Below the pieces are notes generated by a model. The model saw only the letters and a list, made by a program, of their open reading frames with translations. It did no database searches and was not told where the DNA came from. A stretch of 64,000 bases of DNA. Origin: Chrysophaeum taylorii (lineage: Eukaryota > Sar > Pelagophyceae > Pelagomonadales > Pelagomonadaceae). Each line of letters begins with the position of its first letter. The first letter of the stretch is position 1. This document shows, piece after piece, positions 58,384 to 64,000 of the stretch. The stretch covers positions 124,001 through 188,000 of the forward strand of contig JAQMWT010000675.1 in the NCBI GenBank assembly GCA_029834535.1. The letters are read 5' to 3'. The translations under genes were made by a program, and so were the position numbers.

Positions 58384-60576
58384 TCAATCAATCAGTCCAC
58401 CTTCGGCGAGTTGATTTTTGACGAGGGCTTGGTAGGCGGGGCAGGATTGGAGGAGGAGGGCGTGGGTTCCGGTGGCGAGGATGGAACCCTTGGAGACGAC
58501 GGCGATGAAGTCGGCGTCGCGGACGGTCGAGAGGCGGTGGGCAATGGTGAGGCTGGTGCGGCCTTGGAGGAGGCGGTCGATCGCGGCCTGGACTTTGGCT
58601 TCGGATTCGGCGTCTAGGGCAGACGTGGCTTCGTCGAAGAGACAGACGCGAGGGTTAACGAAGAGAGCTCGTGCGATGGCGACGCGCTGTTTTTGGCCAC
58701 CCGAGAGGCGCAGGCCGCGCTCGCCGACTCTGGTTTCGTAAGCTTGGGGAAATTTGTCGACGAAGTCGTGGACCCTCGCGGCCTTGGCCACGGCGACGAC
58801 GTCGCTCCGGTCGACGGGCTGGTTTCTGACGAGGCGGGAATAGGCGATGTTGTCGGCGATGGTGCCGGAAAAGAGGGCGGGTTCTTGGGCGACGAGGGCG
58901 AGCTGGTCGCGGACTTTGGCGGGGTGTACCCGCGAGACGTCGACGTCGTCGATCAAGATCGCGCCGGAATCTGGATCGTAGAACCGCTCGAGAAGAGAGA
59001 AAATTGTGGATTTCCCCGAGCCCGATGGCCCGCAGAAGGCGGCGCGCTGGCCCGCGAGGACCCGAAACGACACGCCGTTCAAGACGCGGAGGTCGGGCCG
59101 CGCCTTATAGGCGAAAAAAACGTCGCGGAACTCGCACGACGCGGCCGCGTCGTTTTTTTCGCCACAAAAAAAATCCGAATCAGAAGAACAACACACGATT
59201 TGGTCCGGGACCCGGTCGATGATCTCGAAGATGACCGTCGAGGCGCCGACGGCGTCCTGGACCGAGGCGAGGAGCCCCGCGAGCAGGCCGAGGCTCTCGG
59301 CGATCGAGACGAGGTACATCACGAAGCTTATCAAGTCGCCCACGGACATGTCGCCTCTAATCACGAGTTCGCCGCCGACGTACAAGACGACCACGCACGA
59401 GGCGAACCCGAAGCCCGACATCAACGTAACAAAGGTCGCCAGGACCCGGGCGCGCCGGACCCCAACGACGTAACTTCCTCGGACCGCGTCGGCGTAACGG
59501 TCGCCCTCGAAACGCTCGGCGCTAAACCCGCGGACGACTCGGACGTTCGAAATCGTTTCTTGGGCGACGTTGGCTGCCTCGGCAAGGGCGGTTTGGTATT
59601 CCGAGGAGAGCCGTTTGATTTTCGTGACAGAAATAGCCCCGACGATAAGCACGAGCGGGACGGCGGCGATGGTGACGAGCGCGAGGAACCAGCTCGTCGC
59701 GAACAAAAGGGCGAGAGAGACGATAGCGCTCGCTATTGACCGCAAGAGCATCGATATCGACTCGGTCGCGGCGCTCTGGAGCTTGGTGGTGTCCGAGGAT
59801 AGCCGGTTCATCAGGTCGCCCGTCTGCGTCTGGTCGAACCACGCGATATCTTGGGCGAGCATCGCGTCGAAGAGCTTGCGACGGACGCGCGCGACGACCT
59901 TTTCGCCCGCGAGGTTGAACGCGTACGATCGGATCGCCGTGAACACGAGGCTCACTCCCAACAGCACCAAAAGTTCAGAAAACGCCGCGAGCAGCCGTCG
60001 GCGCTGAGCGGCGTGCGACCGGCCGTCGTCCGATATGGCGTCGATCATCGACCCGAAGAGAGTCGGGAGCGCGAGCTGCGCGAGGAGTCCGAGAAACAAG
60101 CACACCGTCGCCCCGCACATCATGGGCCACTCGGGCCGGGACTGCTGCACGAGCCGCCACCACCCGTGTTCCTTCTTTTCGTCCAGCAACGGTCGCTCGT
60201 ATCCGAACGAACGTCGTCGCCCCAGTCTCCAGCTCCAAGCCGCCGCTGCGGCCGTCTCCAGGGCCGCGAAGGTCGCGGACGAGGCGATTCCGATCGTCGC
60301 GAGGGTCGTCCCGGTCGGCGCGAGCGCGAGCAGACCCGCAGACCCCGCCACCACCACAGCCGCCAAACCGTAATACCCCGTCCACAGCACGACGCATCGT
60401 CCGACAGAAACCAAGATCAGGACGAGCGGTTTCCCGGTGCCGAGGGCCAGGATCGTGTTGGTGGCAACGTCCACGATGCCGACCCCGCGCACCACGAACC
60501 GCGCGGGACCCTGCCGCGCAGTCGCTTCTTCTTGATCTCTCTCACCTTCCCCCAGATTCATCATCCCCGTCCGCAA
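58384..60576 (-). CDS. ABCB-type half ABC transporter (TAP/TAPL-like)
   Basis: 730 residues: an N-terminal extra hydrophobic region of about four helices (28-115, TMD0-like), a six-helix exporter domain (about 150-450) and one nucleotide-binding domain (480-730). Motifs: Walker A GPSGSGKST (516-524), Q-loop LVAQEPALFSGTI, signature LSGGQKQ (624-630), Walker B VCLFDE (644-649), D-loop SALD and H-loop TIAHR. All are intact, so it should hydrolyse ATP as a dimer. The coupling-helix region FDQTQTGDLMNRLSSDT is typical of ABCB8/9/10 and TAP. The TMD0-like N-terminus favours a TAPL (ABCB9)-like lysosomal or ER peptide exporter over a mitochondrial one, but this is inference. It is divergent from the SLC35-like gene, 35 bp apart. 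Confidence 0.92.
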   Translation of the reverse strand: MRTGMMNLGEGERDQEEATARQGPARFVVRGVGIVDVATNTILALGTGKPLVLILVSVGRCVVLWTGYYGLAAVVVAGSAGLLALAPTGTTLATIGIASSATFAALETAAAAAWSWRLGRRRSFGYERPLLDEKKEHGWWRLVQQSRPEWPMMCGATVCLFLGLLAQLALPTLFGSMIDAISDDGRSHAAQRRRLLAAFSELLVLLGVSLVFTAIRSYAFNLAGEKVVARVRRKLFDAMLAQDIAWFDQTQTGDLMNRLSSDTTKLQSAATESISMLLRSIASAIVSLALLFATSWFLALVTIAAVPLVLIVGAISVTKIKRLSSEYQTALAEAANVAQETISNVRVVRGFSAERFEGDRYADAVRGSYVVGVRRARVLATFVTLMSGFGFASCVVVLYVGGELVIRGDMSVGDLISFVMYLVSIAESLGLLAGLLASVQDAVGASTVIFEIIDRVPDQIVCCSSDSDFFCGEKNDAAASCEFRDVFFAYKARPDLRVLNGVSFRVLAGQRAAFCGPSGSGKSTIFSLLERFYDPDSGAILIDDVDVSRVHPAKVRDQLALVAQEPALFSGTIADNIAYSRLVRNQPVDRSDVVAVAKAARVHDFVDKFPQAYETRVGERGLRLSGGQKQRVAIARALFVNPRVCLFDEATSALDAESEAKVQAAIDRLLQGRTSLTIAHRLSTVRDADFIAVVSKGSILATGTHALLLQSCPAYQALVKNQLAEGGLID

Positions 60577-60611
60577 ATAAAGCCGCCGCCACGTAGTAGT
60601 ATTAGTAGAGT
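60577..60611. promoter_or_regulatory. 35-bp gap between divergent transporter genes
   Basis: The ABCB gene and the SLC35B-like gene start 35 bp apart on opposite strands. The spacing equals that of the OGFOD1 pair. A TAGTAGTATTAGTAGAG stretch is the only AT-rich element. Core promoters must overlap one or both coding regions. Confidence 0.4.
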
Positions 60612-61565
60612 ATGAAAACGATGCCGCTGACAGAGCAGGGGTTGCTGAGCGTCGGGGTCCTCGTGTGCTTCAGCGTCTCCTCGCTGTCGCAGGAGTCGCT
60701 GGCCCGGAGTTTCCGTTTCGAAACCTTCCTCGTGTTCGTGCAGTCGTTGAGCGCCGTGATCGCGTCGTGTGTTGCGATGGGCAATGTCGCGCCCTTGCCG
60801 CGCGGCGACAAGGCCGAGTGGATTGTGGTGATCGCGGCCTACTACGCCTCCCACTACTTTGGCCTCGCCTCCCTCAGGCATCTGAGCTACCCCGTCCACG
60901 TCACCTTCAAGAGCTGCAAGGCAATACCCGTCGCGATCGGCGAGAGACTCCTGACGGCTCGCAGGCATTCCCTCGGCAAAACCTTGGGCGTGGTCGTCAT
61001 GTGCTTCGGGGTCGCCGTCTTCCTGGTGGCCTCCCAGTCCCACACCCAGTCGCGAGACACGACCTTTCTCGGGGTCGCCTTTGTCTCGTTGGCCTTGGCC
61101 GCGGACGGTCTCTACGCGGGATCTCAAACTAATCTCGTCGCGCACTGTCCCTCGGAATTCGCGCTCATGTTTCACATGAACATCTGGCAGGCGGCCTTGT
61201 CGCTGGCCTCGGCGGCTTCAACGAACCAGCTCGGCCTCGCCGCGACTGCCCTCGCGAACAACCCCCGCGTCGCGCGCGACTTGCTCGCCTTCGCTTTAGC
61301 CAAGGCTTTGGGTACGCTCTGCGTCTACAAACTCCTCAAGTCCTCCGGGACCCTCGTCGTTGCCACCATTACCACGCTCCGGAAGGTCCTCTCGGTGCTC
61401 CTCTCCGTCCTCGCCTTCGGCCACGCGATACGCCCCCTCCAGTGGGCGGCCCTGGTCCTCGTTTTTGCCCACAAATACCTCGGCGACGCCCTCGCCCATC
61501 TCCTTCTCCGCCGAAGAAAGAACAACACCACCTCTCATCACCACAACAACGGCCACGCCGAATAA
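60612..61565 (+). CDS. UAA-type nucleotide-sugar transporter (SLC35B-like)
   Basis: 317 residues with about ten hydrophobic segments and no soluble domain, the drug/metabolite-transporter layout. Motifs that point to the SLC35B (UAA) group: SHYFGLASLRHLSYPVHVTFKSCKAIPVAI in the middle (split: SHYFGLASLRHLSYPV / HVTFKSCKAIPVAI), GLYAGSQTNL, and LVVATITTLRKVLSVLLSVLAFGH near the C-terminus (split: LVVATITTLRK / VLSVLLSVLAFGH). The FKSCK...P and TTLRK...S blocks are the family's substrate-pathway signatures. It probably exchanges a nucleotide-sugar or PAPS for nucleotide in the Golgi or ER. The C-terminus is His/Asn-rich and cytosolic. It overlaps nothing, but retroposon B copies begin 47 bp after its stop. 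Confidence 0.88.
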   Translation: MKTMPLTEQGLLSVGVLVCFSVSSLSQESLARSFRFETFLVFVQSLSAVIASCVAMGNVAPLPRGDKAEWIVVIAAYYASHYFGLASLRHLSYPVHVTFKSCKAIPVAIGERLLTARRHSLGKTLGVVVMCFGVAVFLVASQSHTQSRDTTFLGVAFVSLALAADGLYAGSQTNLVAHCPSEFALMFHMNIWQAALSLASAASTNQLGLAATALANNPRVARDLLAFALAKALGTLCVYKLLKSSGTLVVATITTLRKVLSVLLSVLAFGHAIRPLQWAALVLVFAHKYLGDALAHLLLRRRKNNTTSHHHNNGHAE

Positions 61566-61611
61566 ATATATCTTTACTACTAATCGGCAGATGTTTGTTT
61601 GTTTGTTTGTC

Positions 61612-61746
61612 TTTAAAGGTCGACTGCTAAGAGGGAGGGGGGTGTGTGAGTGGCGCATGAAGGATATGGGTTGTTTTGCGGGGTAGGAGGGGTGTGCCTG
61701 GGGGGCGTAGATAAGTATGCGGGACCTAGTCGGGGTCATCGCCGAG
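61612..61746 (-). mobile_element. 135-bp retroposon B copy with 13-bp target duplication
   Basis: On the plus strand it runs from TTTAAAGGTCGACTGCTAAG to TCATCGCCGAG and matches the last 135 bp of the 55.1 kb copy in reverse. TTGTTTGTTTGTC flanks it exactly at 61599-61611 and 61747-61759. The right flank is at once the tail-side flank of a second, shorter copy, so this one landed in sequence beside an older copy. Confidence 0.88.
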
Positions 61747-61759
61747 TTGTTTGTTTGTC

Positions 61760-61791
61760 TTTAAATGTCGACTGCTAAGAGGGGGGTGTGT
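61760..61791 (-). mobile_element. Very short retroposon B tail
   Basis: TTTAAATGTCGACTGCTAAG followed by a G/TG run, then a third CTTTAAATG start at about 61794 that leads into a different G/TG run. These look like successive insertions of the last tens of bases of family B at one place. Confidence 0.65.
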
Positions 61792-61854
61792 GTCTTTAAA
61801 TGAAAAAATCCACTGGGGGGGTGTGTGTGTGTTCCCGATTCAGGCAGGGTAAGG

Positions 61855-62895
61855 ATCAGGTAGGCCCGCGAGCCAGGCATTGATCCTCCAAGCCGTCTAC
61901 GGCGACCTCGCAGACTATTTCCACGACCCGCGGCGGCTCTTTTAGCCAGCGCGCCATTCTCACGCCCCGTCGAAACGATGTTGTCGATGCCGACAACGCG
62001 CGCATGAATGACCGCGGCCTTTTTTTCCCGGAGACGAGGCGTCGGAGTTGTTCTTTTCGGCCGACTAGGTTGGGTCGGAAGACGACGCCTCGCTCTTTAC
62101 AGTAGAGTTTTCAACTCCCTGATAACCAACGGCATGTTGACTTTGAGCGCGAGCTTAAGGTCTTCGCAACCTCGACCCGTCGCACGGCCACTGCAACGGT
62201 ACCAGATACATGATCGATCGTGTCGTTGTCACCGAGGCTCCTCCAACCTGTATCCCTTAAGGCCCGCCTACGCCAAACGATCAACGAGAGCCAGGGGCAG
62301 ACCCCCCGCGAGGTCGGCGTCCTCTTGCCCACAAGCCCGTCTTCTGCCACGTCCAGCTCTACGTGGCTCTCTGTCGAGTCGGCAACCCCGAGGATATGCT
62401 CTTCTGGGTCGACGACTCCACCCTACCCCACACGTGCTACGCAATACCGATAAGCCCCCTCCCGGCGTCTACACGCGCACTGTAGGTGAACTTACTGGGC
62501 CAGGTGAACTTACTGATGATTGGGATTGGGACTAGGTTAGGGTCGGATAAGAAAACGAGACTAGCCCGCGCCGCAACGACGGGTCCTACAACGCGTGGGC
62601 TTTTTCCTTTTTTTGCGTGAAGGGACGAAAGGATGCCGACTTCACTATGGGGACTAGTTCCATCGCGACGATCTCGCGGCGTGGCGGCACATACTGCTTG
62701 AGTACAAATGAACATAGCTCAGCGATCCGTTGAGTATGTCTTAGTACAAACTGAAACATAGTTAACGGCTCGTACGAACTTTCTTATGACTAGGTGAATG
62801 TAGTGACCAGGTGAACTTACTGGGACCAGACCTGAACTTACTAGGGTTAGAGATTGGGACTAGGTGAACTTAAAATGGCCTGCACTTGTAAACAA
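61855..62895 (+). mobile_element. Helitron-type PIF1 helicase remnant with subterminal repeats (copy 2)
   Basis: This is the inverted counterpart of the copy at 53.76-54.72 kb. The plus-strand translation, across frame changes, shows LQAVYGDLADYFHDP, AILTPRRNDVVDADN, NGMLTL, a CNGTR-like block, INESQGQTPREVGVLLP and LYVALCRVGNPEDILFWVDD. Only the C-terminal helicase is left. Downstream are TAGGTGAACTTACTGG units at 62487-62540 and 62785-62875, and the shared GGCCTGCACTTGT end at 62877-62889. It is degenerate. Upstream, both copies abut a retroposon B 3' end in the same relative orientation. Confidence 0.78.
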
Positions 62896-62913
62896 TAATA
62901 AGGGTATGTATGG

Positions 62914-64000
62914 ATGGATACCTCTGGTGGTATGATGATGATGATGATGATGATGTTGCTGCTGGTAGTGTTGGCATCATCCCTCGTGCAATCTCGTTGT
63001 CCGGGGGTGATCGTGGCGGTGAGATCCCAGAGAGGGTTGCGTCAGCACCACAAGGTGTACGGCCCGCGGCGGCGGTACCGCCGAGTGGTTGTTGGGCGCG
63101 ACGAGGGGTACTCAAAGCCGTCCCCACCCCAAGTGAGCATCGAGGAGGCCCGCGCGGCGCTGATCGCCAAGTTCGCCGAGGAGGAGGTCGGGTACTTCTA
63201 CTTTAAGGACGACCTCGGACTGGATGACGGTCGGCTCGCGGCGATTACGGCCCACGGCGCCGTGCTCCAACAGAGACGCGAAACGCTCCGGCGGAAAGGA
63301 GAGTGGGCGCGGAAGGCTCTCGGGCTCGAACACTCCCAGCTTGCCGCCCTCGTCTCGCTCCAGCCGACGGTGCTGGGGGTCACCTCAGAGACGCTGCGGC
63401 GGAAGATCGAGGTCCTCTCGTCGTACGATTCCAGAGACCTCGGCGGCGCGGTGTCTCGAGCGCCGTCGCTTCTGACGAGAAGCGTCGCGGCGCTCTGGCG
63501 CGTTCGTCGCGGGCTCGGGCCATGCGCCGCCTTGTTCGACCGGTGTCCGGCTATCGCCGGCTCGGAGCGCGCGGTATTTAACGCGAAGTTGTTGCCGTAT
63601 CGCGTCGTCGAGGCCGTCCCGGAAGCGCTGCTCGCGTCGTCGCTCGAGAAGCGACTCGCGACCCTCGGTGCTCACGGCGTCGACGTGCTTCGGTGGCCGA
63701 GGTGCGTGCTCTACGACGTCGACGCTAAACTCGCGGAGCTCGGGGCCATCGCGCACGAGGAGGTCGGGGGCCTGCCGCTCTCGGCGCTCGTGAGAGCGCA
63801 GCCCGCCTTGCTGTCGATCGGCGCGGTCAACTTCAGGAGTCATCTCCGTTTCTTCCGCGAGGTCTGCGGCGATGACGCCGCGGCAGCCATTTCGCGCCGG
63901 CCCTCGGCCCTCGGCCTCAGCATCGACGGCAATTTGAGACCGACGGTCGCCTTTCTCGAGGCGCGGCTCGGTCCGGTCGCGTCGCGGAACGTAACAAAAA
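62914..64000 (+). CDS. mTERF-domain protein, 3' partial
   Basis: The frame opens at the ATG at 62914 (or at one of the following eight Met codons of an ATG repeat) and runs off the right edge without a stop. The leader is Met repeat, LLLVVLASSLVQSR, then a basic stretch (GLRQHHKVYGPRRRYRRV): a hydrophobic core followed by a basic presequence, as in secondary-plastid or organelle targeting. From about residue 110 there are repeated units of the mTERF pattern, leucine helix then proline then L-x-x-x: LEHSQLAALVSLQPTVLGV, DLGGAVSRAPSLLT, LPLSALVRAQPALLSI, AAAAISRRPSALGLSI. mTERF proteins bind organelle nucleic acid and affect transcription, splicing or ribosome assembly. The start among the Met run is uncertain. 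Confidence 0.82.
   Translation, partial: MDTSGGMMMMMMMMLLLVVLASSLVQSRCPGVIVAVRSQRGLRQHHKVYGPRRRYRRVVVGRDEGYSKPSPPQVSIEEARAALIAKFAEEEVGYFYFKDDLGLDDGRLAAITAHGAVLQQRRETLRRKGEWARKALGLEHSQLAALVSLQPTVLGVTSETLRRKIEVLSSYDSRDLGGAVSRAPSLLTRSVAALWRVRRGLGPCAALFDRCPAIAGSERAVFNAKLLPYRVVEAVPEALLASSLEKRLATLGAHGVDVLRWPRCVLYDVDAKLAELGAIAHEEVGGLPLSALVRAQPALLSIGAVNFRSHLRFFREVCGDDAAAAISRRPSALGLSIDGNLRPTVAFLEARLGPVASRNVTK

Overview
The window looks like nuclear DNA of a GC-rich, compact, unicellular eukaryote. I read it as a stramenopile microalga, perhaps pelagophyte-like, with low confidence at genus level. The reasons are: mostly intronless genes spaced tens of bases apart; two visible GT-AG introns of only 40 and 45 nt; trinucleotide runs that encode poly-Asp, poly-Ser, poly-Thr or poly-Gln inside genes; and protein architectures common in heterokont algae (a DEK1-like membrane calpain, a WD40/ankyrin ion channel, an mTERF protein with a hydrophobic N-terminal leader).

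Layout. 1-24.3 kb is a gene-dense block: a PH-C2-C2 protein (cut by the left edge), the RES-complex splicing factor RBMX2/IST3, a thioredoxin/pseudo-receiver fusion, a UBA-PH-PDZ-SH3 scaffold, a phytanoyl-CoA-dioxygenase-like oxygenase, a plant-size PI-PLC, the ribosomal prolyl-hydroxylase OGFOD1, a secreted protein, a UPF0126-ankyrin membrane protein, a BUB2-type TBC protein, an unrecognised 561-residue protein, and a CtIP/Sae2/Ctp1 homologue. 24.3-38.5 kb is a mobile-element island. It holds two Ty3/gypsy fossils tail to tail, and the longer one carries a cytosine-C5 DNA methyltransferase between protease and reverse transcriptase. 39.8-53.6 kb holds a channel gene whose frame is repeatedly broken, followed by an intact 2,334-residue membrane calpain that has lost all three catalytic residues. 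53.6-55.7 kb and 61.6-62.9 kb are repeat nests of Helitron-type helicase remnants and 5'-truncated retroposon tails. Between them lie a spliced unknown gene, a SAM methyltransferase, a charged low-complexity protein, an ABCB half-transporter and an SLC35B-type transporter. The right edge cuts an mTERF gene.

Functionally this is an ordinary mixed neighbourhood with no operon-like unit. Several neighbours are divergent pairs about 35 bp apart that probably share promoters. The most notable items are the methyltransferase-bearing Ty3 fossil and its inverted partner, the dead giant calpain, the WD40/voltage-sensor/ankyrin/TRP-like channel, the CtIP homologue with a CDK-site minisatellite, and two retroposon families whose short copies have readable target-site duplications.
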